From Paenibacillus oralis (GTDB lineage Bacteria > Bacillota > Bacilli > Paenibacillales > Paenibacillaceae): a DNA stretch of 64,000 nt. Location of the stretch: the NCBI RefSeq assembly GCF_003863965.1, contig NZ_RRCN01000001.1, positions 3,244,304 through 3,308,303 of the forward strand, written 5' to 3'. Below the pieces are notes generated by a model. It was given only the letters and a program-made list of their open reading frames with translations, was not told the DNA's origin and searched no databases. The stretch's first letter is position 1; each line of letters starts with the position of its first letter. A program made the translations under genes and the position numbers. Shown here piece after piece: positions 44,973 through 54,197 of the stretch.

Positions 44973-46853
44973 ATGTTCAAAAAAATTATCAAAACTATCC
45001 TGGCCGGTTCGCTTGTGCTCGGCGCCATGGGAATCGGGATGGCTGGCCTGGCCCCGGGACATGCGGAAGCGGCCGCTAATTATTACCATACGTCAGGGAA
45101 CCGGATCGTCGATTCCGCCGGAAATCCGGCGGTGTTCAACGGGATCAACTGGTTCGGATTCGAGACGGCGAATTATTCGCCCCACGGCTTGTGGACGCGA
45201 TCTATGGATGACGTCCTGGATCAGATCCAAGAACACGGCTACAACCTGATCCGTCTGCCGTATTGCAACCAAATGTTTGACCCCGGCTCCGCCCCCAACA
45301 GCATCGACTACGAAAAAAATCCGGATTTAAGAGGGCTGACACCTATCCAAATTATGGATAAACTCATCGAAAAAGCAGGAGACCGCGGCATGAAGATTTT
45401 CCTGGACCGCCATCGTCCCGGGTCCGGCGGACAATCCGAGCTTTGGTATACCGCGGATTATTCCGAACAACGCTGGATCGACGATTGGAAAATGCTGGCG
45501 GAACGGTATAACGGCAACGACACGGTAATTGGCGCGGACTTGCACAACGAGCCTCACGGTCCGGTTAGTTGGGGAACGGGGAATCCGGCCACCGATTGGC
45601 AGCTGGCTGCGGAACGGGCGGGCAATGCCATTTTGTCCGTAAATCCGCATTGGCTGATCATCGTCGAAGGGATCGAGAAAAATGTGCAAGGCTACAGCGA
45701 CGGGTACTGGTGGGGCGGCAACCTTAAAGGAGTCGCGAATCACCCGGTTGAGTTGGACGTTCCGAACCAACTGGTTTATTCCGCTCATGATTACGGCCCT
45801 GGCGTCTCCTCTCAGCCCTGGTTCTCGGACCCTTCCTTCCCCGATAACATGCCGGCGATCTGGGACGCATACTGGGGATATATCAGCAAGCAAAACATCG
45901 CCCCGGTTATCGTGGGCGAATTCGGCGGCCGAGGTGTGGACACGAGCAGCGTTGAAGGCATCTGGCAGAACCGTCTGGTCGATTATATCGGCGAGAACGA
46001 CCTTTATTGGACTTATTGGTGCGTAAACCCGAACTCCGGAGACACAGGCGGGCTGCTTCTGGACGATTGGGTTACCTGGAACGAGCCGAAGCAAGCCATG
46101 CTGGATCGGATTATGCAGCCGTTAGGCGAAGCGTTGCCCGCTGCCCCAGGCAAACTGACGGCTACGGCAGGCAACGGACAAATCAGCTTGAACTGGTCGG
46201 CTTCCGCCGGGGCGGAAAGTTATAATGTGAAGCGAGCGACGGTTAGCGGGGGACCGTATACGACCGTAGCCGACGGGATCTCGGGCACGGCCTTTACCGA
46301 TCGCGGACTTACCAACGGCACAGCTTACTATTATGTTGTCAGTGCCGTAAATTCCGCGGGGGAAAGCAGCAATTCAGCCGAGGCGGCCGCGACGCCGGAA
46401 GAAGGCTCAAGCGTACCTAACGGAAATCTGGTCGTGCAATATAAGGCGGCCGACACCAATCCGGCCGACAACCAGATCAAGCCGCATTTTAATATTAAGA
46501 ACAACGGCACAACCGCAGTTGACTTGAGCGACCTGAAACTTCGCTATTACTTCTCGAAAGACGGCACGCAAAGCGTGAGCTCTTGGGTGGACTGGGCGCC
46601 GATCGGAGCCGAAAACATTCAAAGAACCTTTACCGACGCTTATGTTGAACTCAGCTTTACGGCTGCGGCGGGCTCTATTTCGGCCGGCGGGGAAACCGGT
46701 GATATTCAATTGCGGATGGCCAAATCCGACTGGTCCAATTTCAACGAAGCGGACGATTACTCCTTCGATCCGACCAAAACGGCTTATGCCGACTGGGATA
46801 AGGTAACTCTGTACCTGGGGGACTCGCTGGTATGGGGAGTAGAGCCTGAATAA
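44973..46853 (+). CDS. Secreted GH5 endoglucanase with Fn3 and CBM3
   Basis: A 626-residue secreted cellulase: signal peptide (about 1-34), GH5 barrel (about 36-385) with acid/base Glu193 (HNEPHG) and nucleophile Glu316 (VGEFGG), Fn3 (about 390-475), and CBM3 (about 485-625). The catalytic domain resembles the GH5_1 type. It cuts internal bonds of cellulose and so complements the exo-acting GH6 and processive GH9 encoded just upstream. AAGAGGGG precedes the ATG. A strong terminator follows. The Fn3 and CBM3 modules are close relatives of those in the two neighbours, indicating duplication or domain exchange. Confidence 0.94.
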   Translation: MFKKIIKTILAGSLVLGAMGIGMAGLAPGHAEAAANYYHTSGNRIVDSAGNPAVFNGINWFGFETANYSPHGLWTRSMDDVLDQIQEHGYNLIRLPYCNQMFDPGSAPNSIDYEKNPDLRGLTPIQIMDKLIEKAGDRGMKIFLDRHRPGSGGQSELWYTADYSEQRWIDDWKMLAERYNGNDTVIGADLHNEPHGPVSWGTGNPATDWQLAAERAGNAILSVNPHWLIIVEGIEKNVQGYSDGYWWGGNLKGVANHPVELDVPNQLVYSAHDYGPGVSSQPWFSDPSFPDNMPAIWDAYWGYISKQNIAPVIVGEFGGRGVDTSSVEGIWQNRLVDYIGENDLYWTYWCVNPNSGDTGGLLLDDWVTWNEPKQAMLDRIMQPLGEALPAAPGKLTATAGNGQISLNWSASAGAESYNVKRATVSGGPYTTVADGISGTAFTDRGLTNGTAYYYVVSAVNSAGESSNSAEAAATPEEGSSVPNGNLVVQYKAADTNPADNQIKPHFNIKNNGTTAVDLSDLKLRYYFSKDGTQSVSSWVDWAPIGAENIQRTFTDAYVELSFTAAAGSISAGGETGDIQLRMAKSDWSNFNEADDYSFDPTKTAYADWDKVTLYLGDSLVWGVEPE

Positions 46854-46880
46854 AATGAAAATACAATAATCTTGTTATGC

Positions 46881-46934
46881 AAAAAGACGATTTCAATTCC
46901 GCTTGCGGGCGGATCTGGAATCGTCTTTGTATTT
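46881..46934 (+). terminator. Terminator of the GH9-GH5 operon
   Basis: AAAGACGATT pairs with AATCGTCTTT around an inner TTCCGC/GGGCGGA stem. Confidence 0.85.
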
Positions 46935-46980
46935 GGGCCTATCTTACTCGCTGCTCCCTTTGGGACGGGGCCTTGCGGAT

Positions 46981-47904
46981 TTACTTCGTTCCTTCGCCTA
47001 GCACCGGCTTGTAATTATCCGGAATATACGTGACCGTCTTGACCTCGGTAATCACCTGCGGATAAAATTTGCCTTTCTCCGGTTGTTTAATCCGGTAGTT
47101 GATTACGGCTTTGTCACCGTCAAAAACGATGCTTGCAACTTCGAGGCCGTAACCCGGATGGGGAGCCATGGCGGAGATCGTAACTTTGGTGATATCCCCG
47201 GATATTTTTTCACTGTTTAAAACGAAATCATACAGGTTTCCGCCTACGGACCGGGTAGCTTCGATGATTCGGAGCGCCTGATCGAGCATGCCTGCGGTTT
47301 CGCTGCGTGTAAGCGGCTGCTTGGGATTGAACTTCTTGTTTTTATCCAGCGTCACGATGCCCGCGTTCAGCAGCATTTGGATGCTGCTCATATAGCTAGC
47401 GTTAATCTGCTTGTCGTCCTTGATGTCTTTATATTGCAGCGTCCAGAAGAATTCGCTCTTCGTACTGAGCACCTGGAACAGCCAGTGGCTGAACTGCTCC
47501 TTCGTCACTTTGGTTGAAGGGTCGATGTCTTTCGGAATATCGAGGCCGTGGTGATGCGCGATCACGAAAGCTTCGGCGTACCAGGCGTTATCTTTTATTT
47601 TGCTATAGTAGTCGCTGGCTTCGGGCTTTTTCACGAAACGCAAGTGATCGAGGTTCAGGTCGAACGCGCTGACGATCAGCGAGATGGCCGAAGCGTTGTC
47701 TATTCTTTCATTCGGCTTGAAATATCCCCATGGGTCGCCCTTGAGGATGCCCCGTTTCTCCAAGCTTTCGATCGCTTTTTGCTCGGGGTCTCCTTTGACG
47801 TCCTGGAAGGCGGAGGCCGTACCGCCAACCATCAGGCTGAATGCGATGACCATAAGCAGCGTCAGCCTCGTCAATTTGGAAGCGAATTTGCTCGTGTTGT
47901 TCAT
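46981..47904 (-). CDS. Secreted SLH-domain protein with PrcB-like C-terminus
   Basis: A 307-residue protein. Signal peptide (about 1-32), then SLH-type repeats (about 35-85, 90-145, 150-205), and a C-terminal beta domain (about 230-300) resembling the PrcB protease-stabilising domain (VINYRIKQPEKGKFYPQVIT). The SLH repeats are degenerate but keep the typical hydrophobic/ITRAE-like spacing. It should sit on the wall and may bind another protein. GGGAGGTAACCT precedes the ATG. It follows the cellulase cluster in convergent orientation. Confidence 0.78.
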   Translation of the reverse strand: MNNTSKFASKLTRLTLLMVIAFSLMVGGTASAFQDVKGDPEQKAIESLEKRGILKGDPWGYFKPNERIDNASAISLIVSAFDLNLDHLRFVKKPEASDYYSKIKDNAWYAEAFVIAHHHGLDIPKDIDPSTKVTKEQFSHWLFQVLSTKSEFFWTLQYKDIKDDKQINASYMSSIQMLLNAGIVTLDKNKKFNPKQPLTRSETAGMLDQALRIIEATRSVGGNLYDFVLNSEKISGDITKVTISAMAPHPGYGLEVASIVFDGDKAVINYRIKQPEKGKFYPQVITEVKTVTYIPDNYKPVLGEGTK

Positions 47905-48102
47905 AGGTTACCTCCCGTAAATGAGTTGTTACTTAATCTTCGCAGCATGAAATCGGCTGATGAAGACACTTTTCCAGTTAGTCGAAACAGTGTTGAAGAA
48001 CGGCATGATGGGATCAAATGCAAAAGCGGCTAGGCCCCCTAATTCCGGAGTCCACACCGTCAAAATAATGTGTGTCGTACGATTGCTCACTTTTTCACCA
48101 AA

Positions 48103-48999
48103 TTACAGCGTTCTATGGAATTTGGCTTGATCTTCTTCCTTCAGTTGTTTGACCCATTCGCTGAACACTGTGGGCGCTTTGCGTTTCAAGCTCTCGTGCA
48201 TTCTGCGGTTGTTGTAGAAGTCCATATACCAGTCAATAGCCGCATACGCGTCTTCCATGGTCTCAAACGATTCTTTGGTGAGCAGGTCGCGTTCCATCGA
48301 GCTGTGGAACGACTCGATGTACGCATTCATGTTTGGTGTCTTTGGCGGGATTCGCTCGTGGAGTATCTCCCAGCTTTCACAAGTATCGCCAAACAGTACG
48401 CTCAGGAATTGAGGGCCGTTGTCCGTGCGGATCACGGGCATGGTCTCTCCGGGTTGCAATCGGCTCCTGATGGCCCGCCCCAAGGCCTGACAGATATGTG
48501 TCGCTTCGCAAACAGAGCCTCTGTAATAGGCGACGATAACGCGATCGAACACATCGATGATGCTAAAGACGAAGAAGAAACGATCGCGGCCGGAAACATA
48601 TCCGTATTTGATGTCCGCCTGCCATAGTTGGTTTGGGCCGGTGACAAGACGGTTTCTAGCCAGTCTTCGTGGATGCTTGGACTTGGGCTTTCTCTGCTTT
48701 TGAAGAATGCCTAACTCTTTACAAAGGCGGTAGGCCTTTGACTTTCCTAGAACCAGGTCGTATTTGTCGCGCAAACACTGAGCCAAAAGCTTGTAGCCGT
48801 AGATGTGCTCTTCGCCTTCGATGAGCTCCAGCAGCCACTCTTTGATCTGCTCGTCGCTGACTTTACGACCTTGCAACGTCAAGGAGTACCCTGGACAAGG
48901 ACGGCCTCTTCCCGTGTGGTTAGAAGTCTCTGTGGACTGTTTCGTGCGTTTGAGGCGCTCGTAGTAGGTGGATTCTGCCAGACCTAATATACGCAACAC
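48103..48999 (-). CDS. IS3-family transposase catalytic subunit (OrfB)
   Basis: A 298-residue frame with an integrase core. The DDE residues are visible in WQADIKY, RTDNGPQF and YIESFHSSMERD, so it looks catalytically intact. The N-terminal helical part (HYGYKLL-like IYGYKLLAQ) matches the IS3 HTH_21 region. The frame remains open upstream into orfA, and -1 slippage at 49071-49077 gives an OrfAB fusion transposase. Confidence 0.93.
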   Translation of the reverse strand: MLRILGLAESTYYERLKRTKQSTETSNHTGRGRPCPGYSLTLQGRKVSDEQIKEWLLELIEGEEHIYGYKLLAQCLRDKYDLVLGKSKAYRLCKELGILQKQRKPKSKHPRRLARNRLVTGPNQLWQADIKYGYVSGRDRFFFVFSIIDVFDRVIVAYYRGSVCEATHICQALGRAIRSRLQPGETMPVIRTDNGPQFLSVLFGDTCESWEILHERIPPKTPNMNAYIESFHSSMERDLLTKESFETMEDAYAAIDWYMDFYNNRRMHESLKRKAPTVFSEWVKQLKEEDQAKFHRTL

Positions 49000-49037
49000 A
49001 AGAGCTGCGGTGTTCCCCTGCTTAATAAAGCGGTCGG

Positions 49038-49364
49038 CTATTTCAAATTTTTCAGATAAGCAGGGTTCTTCTTTTTTAGGAGTTCTCGCAGGATCTCGAT
49101 TTCGAGTTCCTTTTCACCCAGTACCTTCATCGCTTTTTCATATTTCACTTCCACGTCCTGAAGCCGTTTCAACTCTTGAAGCTGATGATCCGCCGGCGGT
49201 AGTTCGTGGATGTCCACTTCATCCCGATACGTTCGGATCCAGTTACGAATCGTTTCCGGATGGAGATTATACTTCCGGGCCAACACCCCCACCTTGATCC
49301 CGGACATGGCTTCACGCACCACTTCGATACGCACTTCCTCGTATAGCTTGCTTGATCGTCGCAT
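49038..49364 (-). CDS. IS3-family transposase DNA-binding subunit (OrfA)
   Basis: A 108-residue protein with a helix-turn-helix (GVLARKYNLHPETIRNWIRTY) followed by a leucine-zipper-like coiled coil. Near its end an A AAA AAG slippery heptamer (plus-strand 49071-49077) allows -1 frameshifting into orfB, as usual in the family. Confidence 0.92.
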   Translation of the reverse strand: MRRSSKLYEEVRIEVVREAMSGIKVGVLARKYNLHPETIRNWIRTYRDEVDIHELPPADHQLQELKRLQDVEVKYEKAMKVLGEKELEIEILRELLKKKNPAYLKNLK

Positions 49365-49479
49365 ACTGTTCGTCCTCCCTTAGAAATACAATAATATATT
49401 GTAGGGCAGGACTCCAATGCAATTAGGGGGCCGTGGGGAAAGTACATTCCATTCTACATAAATTGCCGTCTTGGAGCAG

Positions 49480-49620
49480 TTGAAATGCAAAAGTGCATCT
49501 CATTTAGGGATATCTGATAAAAAAGTATCTTTTAACTGGAAATGAACTGCACTTTTGCATCTGAACCCCCAGTTTCGAGGAGCTTCGACAAAAACCGCAT
49601 GCACTTTTGCATTTCGTGGG
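49480..49620 (-). repeat. Four-motif-like intergenic element, family D, copy 2
   Basis: TGCAAAAGTGCA at 49486, with inverted TGCACTTTTGCA at 49548 and 49600 (52 apart). The outer ends form 15-base inverted repeats (AAATGCAAAAGTGCA and its complement). It aligns with 10265-10400. It occupies the gap between the IS and the lipoprotein gene. Confidence 0.75.
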
Positions 49621-49749
49621 ATTACCCCGTTCCCTAATATCGCAACAGAGGAGGAGTGGCATGTAGTTCCTTCAACGCAAAGGTTTTGGCAAGTTCAAGT
49701 TTCCGAATAGCGGCTTCAAGCCCCGCATTCCATTGCGTTGAGTTATTCG

Positions 49750-50343
49750 TTATTCGACCCGGACGGAAAAAACATAACTGGACGTGCCTTCGGAAACGCG
49801 TTTTACCGGATCCTTGAGCCATACTGCAAACAGATCGTAAACGTACGTTCCCGGCTCATGCGGCACTTCGAAGGAACCGTCCGCCGCCGCGACCTGTGCG
49901 GAAAGGCCGTTTTTGAATAACGTCACTGTGGTTTCCGTCGGCTGCTTTACGTTGTCAAACCGGAATGTAATCTTCTCCCCGGGGCGTACCGCCTCGGACG
50001 GCTTACCCTGGGCCAGTTCACCCGCGCTTGCATAATCCACGCAAACTCCCTGGGCCGTGTCCCCGGACTTGTCGGTGGTGCTCCAACAGTATGAACCCTG
50101 AATAACCGTAATGGCGGCATCGGCTGCTGTACGGATCACCGGCAGGGGCGGCTTGTTGCCCAGACCGTTCCCGCTGTATGCTTCGTTCCCCGCACAGCCG
50201 GAAATCAGCAGCAGGGCCGCCACCAGAATGGGGCCTCGAATCAGGCAGCGAATCAAGCCGTGAGTCAGGCTGCGAATCAGTCCGCGAATCAGTCCGCAAA
50301 CATGGCCCCCAGACCATAACCGCCGTCCCCGCACAGAGTACAT
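49750..50343 (-). CDS. Secreted lipoprotein of unknown function with expanded signal peptide
   Basis: A 197-residue protein. Residues 1-55 form a long lipoprotein signal ending in a lipobox (LLLISGC) with lipidated Cys about 54. The part before the hydrophobic core is unusual: repeated Leu-Ile-Arg-Gly-like units encoded by 12-16-base DNA repeats (about 50235-50300). The mature part (about 60-197) is beta-rich, with an Ig-like pattern ending in YVYDLFAVWLK. I do not recognise the family. ATG 50343 follows GGAGGG. Confidence 0.7.
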   Translation of the reverse strand: MYSVRGRRLWSGGHVCGLIRGLIRSLTHGLIRCLIRGPILVAALLLISGCAGNEAYSGNGLGNKPPLPVIRTAADAAITVIQGSYCWSTTDKSGDTAQGVCVDYASAGELAQGKPSEAVRPGEKITFRFDNVKQPTETTVTLFKNGLSAQVAAADGSFEVPHEPGTYVYDLFAVWLKDPVKRVSEGTSSYVFSVRVE

Positions 50344-50657
50344 CAAATCCCTCCTTATCGTTTTAATTTTAAGTATTTGCACTTCCTGACGTAACCATGG
50401 TGAGGTATGTTTCACTCGCGAGCGCATTTTTGGTGCATTTGGGCAAATTTTTTTGGCTCAAAACTGAAATCAGAGCTTGTCGAAATAAATTATGACTTTG
50501 GCACTATAGTGTTCGTGTCATGGTGTCCCTGCATGCAGCTTTGCACGATTATCCCTTTCGTTCAGGGGGCGGGGGTGGGGCTAGAGTAAGGGTCAGGAAA
50601 AAAGAGAGAAGAAAAAGAGAGGGGAAAAAATGAGGCGGTTCAGGAGAGATTTTTAAC

Positions 50658-50708
50658 TTGATTAGGGAATATATGTTTGGTATAATGAAAAAAACGAACG
50701 TATGTGCG
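50658..50708 (+). promoter_or_regulatory. Promoter with LexA-like box ahead of the IS1595-type gene
   Basis: TTGATT (50658-50663), 17 bases, TATAAT (50681-50686). CGAACGTATGTGCG (50695-50708) sits over the expected start of transcription and matches the Bacillus SOS consensus CGAACRNRYGTTCG except one base. The preceding 50344-50657 stretch has no gene, only a purine-rich run at about 50570-50640. Confidence 0.6.
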
Positions 50709-50736
50709 TAAATTCTTGATTCGGGGGCGAGCGGAC

Positions 50737-51639
50737 ATGAAAGTCAATGCGGAAACGGATCTTCAACCCTTCAGCAGCCGTTATAACTGCGAGCAGGCCT
50801 GCATGGAGGCGCTAATCGCGATGAAGTGGCCGAACGGCTTCGTCTGCCCGCGCTGTGTTCACACCCAGTACAGCCGTCTGTCCTCACGGCATATCCCCTT
50901 GTTCGAGTGCGGGAAGTGCAAGCATCAAACGTCGCCTTTGGTCGGCACGATTTTTGAAGGAACGCATCTGCCCCTGGTGAAGTGGTTCCAGGCACTGGAG
51001 TTGTTCCTGCTTCCCGATGGCATATCGGCGACGCGGCTGAGCCAGGTGATCGAGGTCACCTACAAGACCGCCTGGCTGCTGCTGCACAAATTACGCCATG
51101 CCGCCGGGGAGTTTGATGCCCGGGAGCTCCTCTGCGGAGACGTGAAGGTGAACAGCGATCAGTATGGGCGTGATCCATCCCGGTGTCAGCTTTCGCATCC
51201 GTATGCCTCGGCGGTCGTAGCCGGCTGCACGGTAACGGAGTCGGGCGAGCCGGAGCAGGTCAAAATCCGCCTGGTGCCGCATAAGCGGGGAAACGAAAAA
51301 AGGGCAAACCGTCACGATCTAACCGCGTTCATCAACGGGCATGTGGATGTCCGTACATCGGTGGTGCAGTTGTTCCCTCAAGCCTTTCGGCTGTATATGC
51401 CCTTGCGGAGAGTGGTGAGAGAGGCGTGGGAATCGCTGAAGAGTACGTATGGAGCCTTGGGACTGAAGCATCTGCAGGCGTACCTGAACGAGTACACCGG
51501 ACGCCGCCGGCTGCACTTGCCCGGAGCGGAAGAAACGATACGGCAGAAGTTGCTGCGCATGTGTGTAGCGATTCCGGCGATCCCTTACCGCCGGCTGATC
51601 GCACGCCAACCGAATCAGCCCCTTGCGGCTGCGGCCTGA
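50737..51639 (+). CDS. IS1595-type transposase-derived protein, catalytic residues degraded
   Basis: A 300-residue protein. It begins with a zinc ribbon (CPRCVHTQYSRL...FECGKCKHQTSPLVGT) typical of IS1595 transposases, then a short helical part (FQALELFLL...TYKTAWLLLHKLRHA). In active relatives a DET and later D and N/E catalytic residues follow. Here the region reads LLCGDVKVNSDQYG, and the conserved HTNxxEGFWS stretch is replaced (LRRVVREAWESLKS). I see no terminal inverted repeats around it. ATG 50737 follows GGGGGCGAG. It may be a domesticated or decaying transposase. Confidence 0.75.
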   Translation: MKVNAETDLQPFSSRYNCEQACMEALIAMKWPNGFVCPRCVHTQYSRLSSRHIPLFECGKCKHQTSPLVGTIFEGTHLPLVKWFQALELFLLPDGISATRLSQVIEVTYKTAWLLLHKLRHAAGEFDARELLCGDVKVNSDQYGRDPSRCQLSHPYASAVVAGCTVTESGEPEQVKIRLVPHKRGNEKRANRHDLTAFINGHVDVRTSVVQLFPQAFRLYMPLRRVVREAWESLKSTYGALGLKHLQAYLNEYTGRRRLHLPGAEETIRQKLLRMCVAIPAIPYRRLIARQPNQPLAAAA

Positions 51640-51764
51640 TCGAGGCGCTTGAATGGTGTAGGCGCTTGTTGCAAACGGATTCAGTCTGCAGCGAGATCAC
51701 GGTCTTTTCATTTTTCGCGGTGTCTTGCCCCATCCTTCCCGTTAGGTCTGCTGCTTCGCTTCTC

Positions 51765-51905
51765 CAAAATCTACTTCCTTTTCATAATTTTATCTTCTTC
51801 TCTCAACCTTGTATCTTTCTCGCAAACCTGTCTAATAATCTCGAATCTGTCTGCTTCTCCTAAATATATCTTCTTCTCCTGAATTTGTCTTCTTCTCCGC
51901 TTCCT
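51765..51905 (+). repeat. Pyrimidine-rich 19-base tandem repeats
   Basis: About seven imperfect units of 19-21 bases like GTCTTCTTCTCCTGAATTT lie head to tail. The minus strand has a 65-codon open frame over them, but it is Arg/Lys-rich with no ribosome site. They lie in the 450-base gap after the IS1595-type gene. Confidence 0.7.
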
Positions 51906-52088
51906 GATCAAACGAGATAATTGTGCAAAGCGTCTGGACATTGGATGTTGATCTGCCGACCAATCCACCGGCCTTCCCTCTTCCCTGTCCTCAAGCTTTC
52001 AACGCCCTTCTGCATTTCTTGCCACGATCGGTTACCTGTTTGACTGTCAAGCACAGATTATTAGGTTGAGCCATTTTTTTTTGCGTGT

Positions 52089-53864
52089 TTAAAGCTTCGG
52101 CGGGAACCAGATATTCCGCAGATCGACCCAGCCCTGGCTGTTGAAGGCGACGCCGCGCATCGATGGGAGGAAGGCGGTTTGGACCGGCTTTTCGTATAAA
52201 ATAAACAGCTCATCCGCCGCGATTAAGCGCGTTTCGATCGATTCGAACAGGGCGGCCCGCGGCAGCGGATGCTCCTCCAGGGCCACGGCCTGCAGCAGCC
52301 TGCCGATGTCGATCTGCATATGCGGCTCCACATGTTCGGAGACGGTCTGGTATAGATCGAACAGGCGGAGCTGCTCGTCCTGATCCCGCAGCAGGGAAAA
52401 GACGATCAGGTCGGACTTCAGCCGGATATCGCCTTTGAATTCCTCGGCCGACGCGGAAAGCACGCGGCAAGGGTAGCCCGCGGCCTGCAGCCGTCCGGCG
52501 ACGAAGTCGGCGTCCGGCTTGTACGGCGCAATGGTGGCGATAAGCAGCTCCGGCCCGGCGGCGTCCTGCCCAGTCCCAGCGCCATCCTGCACCATCGTCG
52601 CCGCAACCTTCGCCGGCCCAGCGCCATCCCGCCACGTTTCGGCGCGATCCTGCGCCGGACCGGCACCATCGCCCCGCAGCGCGGCAAAAACCCGCGCCCG
52701 CACCGCAGGGTCGCTGAGCGGACCGCTTTTTCGCGTATTGCAGGTCACGAATTTGCGGACGGATACCCGGGAATGCATCTGGCTCCAGCCTTCACCCTCC
52801 GCCGCCGTCGGGTTGGGGATGACGTGGAACGGGGAGAGGGAATCGCCGTCGCTTCCGGCGGCTTGTTCCCCGGAGATGTTCCAGGGCACATATACGATTT
52901 CGATCCGGTCAAGATGCGCCTGCCCCTGAAAATAATGGGGGAACGCCTCCAACACGCACAGATCGCCGTTCATCTCGGCAACTTTGAACGGCCCGCTGCC
53001 GACGGGGCTCACCCCGAATTTCGCTTCCCCGCGCCCATCGAGATTTCGCGGGACGATCGCGGCCCGGCTGGTGCAGAGCCAAGGGAGGAACAGCTCGCTT
53101 TGCTCCTTCAATTCGATGCGGACGGTATTTTGATGAAGCGCGCGAACCGTCCGTATTTGCTTAAAAATCGAGCTGTACAAAGCGCGGCGCGTGCTTCCGG
53201 CCAGCCGCTCGAACGTAAACACGACGTCGTCCGCCGTCAGCAGGTTGCCGTTGTGAAACAGCACCCCTTTGCGCAGGTAAAATGTCCACTCAGTGCGGCT
53301 TGCGTCAACGTCCCAGGCGTGAGCGATCCCGGGCAACAATTCCCCGGTGGCGCTCTGCTTGCGGATGAGTCCGTCGAACACATGGCTCGACACAAAAGAT
53401 TCCGCCAGCAGGTTCATATACAGCGGGTCCACCGTATAAAGCCGCTGCCGGACTGGCAGGCGCAGCGTGTCGATTTGCCGGTCGCGGCGCGTTTCGGCGT
53501 GATATCCGAAATAGGAAAGCAGCCAGCCCTGGAGCTGGTCCTGCAGCGAGGAAGTCCCGGCATGCCGGCGAATGTCCTCAATCGCCTGCCGGACATCTTT
53601 TCGGCGTATAGCCTGCATGACCGACTCTGCGGCGATTTCCTCAGCTTTCGCCAGAAAACGCAAGACAGAGCGCGCCCCCCGGCCCCGCCGCGATTGCCAC
53701 CCGATCCAGCCGCGCTCCTCCATGTTGCGGATGATCGTCAAGGCGTTCCGGTGGGTGCAGTCCAAGGCGGCCGCAAGCTCGTCCAGCGTCACTCCCGCGG
53801 CGGAATCCCCTTCCTTGGCGCCGTAACGCTCATGCAACAGCAAATATTGATGGTGCAGCTTCAT
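52089..53864 (-). CDS. SgrR-type regulator with ABC-transporter solute-binding domain
   Basis: A 591-residue protein. Residues about 1-115 match the SgrR N-terminal winged helix (VTLDELAAALDCTHRNALTIIRNMEERGWI). The rest resembles family-5 oligopeptide-binding proteins (RQRLYTVDPLYMN, LLTADDVVFTFERL), without a signal peptide, so it presumably senses a small molecule in the cytoplasm. An Ala/Gly/Gln-rich repetitive insert around residues 395-440 is encoded by imperfect DNA repeats (about 52550-52680). An unusual length for the family is not evident. No sugar or peptide transporter genes adjoin it. Confidence 0.82.
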   Translation of the reverse strand: MKLHHQYLLLHERYGAKEGDSAAGVTLDELAAALDCTHRNALTIIRNMEERGWIGWQSRRGRGARSVLRFLAKAEEIAAESVMQAIRRKDVRQAIEDIRRHAGTSSLQDQLQGWLLSYFGYHAETRRDRQIDTLRLPVRQRLYTVDPLYMNLLAESFVSSHVFDGLIRKQSATGELLPGIAHAWDVDASRTEWTFYLRKGVLFHNGNLLTADDVVFTFERLAGSTRRALYSSIFKQIRTVRALHQNTVRIELKEQSELFLPWLCTSRAAIVPRNLDGRGEAKFGVSPVGSGPFKVAEMNGDLCVLEAFPHYFQGQAHLDRIEIVYVPWNISGEQAAGSDGDSLSPFHVIPNPTAAEGEGWSQMHSRVSVRKFVTCNTRKSGPLSDPAVRARVFAALRGDGAGPAQDRAETWRDGAGPAKVAATMVQDGAGTGQDAAGPELLIATIAPYKPDADFVAGRLQAAGYPCRVLSASAEEFKGDIRLKSDLIVFSLLRDQDEQLRLFDLYQTVSEHVEPHMQIDIGRLLQAVALEEHPLPRAALFESIETRLIAADELFILYEKPVQTAFLPSMRGVAFNSQGWVDLRNIWFPPKL

Positions 53865-53924
53865 AAGGGGCCGCCTCCTTTAGAAGAATCAATGAACGGA
53901 ACGCTACCAAGAAGATGCCCCCCA

Positions 53925-54176
53925 TTAGAAAGTGTCTTCTTCCGCTTCATTACCCCGCACCGTATTCCCGCCCTCGTCCTCCACGTACTCCAGCAAATCC
54001 CCGGGTTGGCATTCGAGCGCCCGGCAAAGCGCATCCAGCGTAGAGAAGCGGATCGCCTTGCCGTTTTCGTTTTTGAGGATGGACAGGTTGGCCTGGGTAA
54101 TTCCAACTAACTGAGATAGCCGGGTTAACGACATTTTCCGCTGGGCCATTACGACATCAAGCTTGATTCTGATCAT
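53925..54176 (-). CDS. YozG-like helix-turn-helix regulator
   Basis: An 83-residue XRE-type protein (MIRIKLDVVMAQRKMSLTRLSQLVGITQANLS pattern), ending in an acidic tail. It closely resembles Bacillus subtilis YozG. It lies directly after the DUF2975 membrane-protein gene, mirroring the yoaS-yozG pair. I chose ATG 54176 because it matches the start of relatives; TTG 54197, adjacent to the previous stop, would add seven residues. Function unknown; it probably regulates its membrane partner. Confidence 0.85.
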   Translation of the reverse strand: MIRIKLDVVMAQRKMSLTRLSQLVGITQANLSILKNENGKAIRFSTLDALCRALECQPGDLLEYVEDEGGNTVRGNEAEEDTF

Positions 54177-54197
54177 ACCCGTCACCAGCTTTCTCAA

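Larger units (their letters stand above)
48033..49432 (-). mobile_element. IS3-family insertion sequence, about 1.4 kb, apparently complete
   Basis: Ends with inverted repeats GGCCCCCTAATT (48033-48044) and AATTAGGGGGCC (49421-49432), continuing imperfectly with a GGAGTCC stretch. It contains orfA and orfB in two frames with an A6G slip site. I see no obvious target duplication at the ends. It separates the SLH gene from the lipoprotein gene. Only one copy is seen in the window. Confidence 0.88.

Noticed and set aside
48033..49432. Target-site duplication of the IS3 element
   Set aside because: No convincing 3-5-base direct repeat is seen at either plausible boundary.
51771..51968. Minus-strand frame of 65 codons
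   Set aside because: It is produced by tandem repeats, is Arg/Lys-rich and lacks a ribosome site or neighbours.
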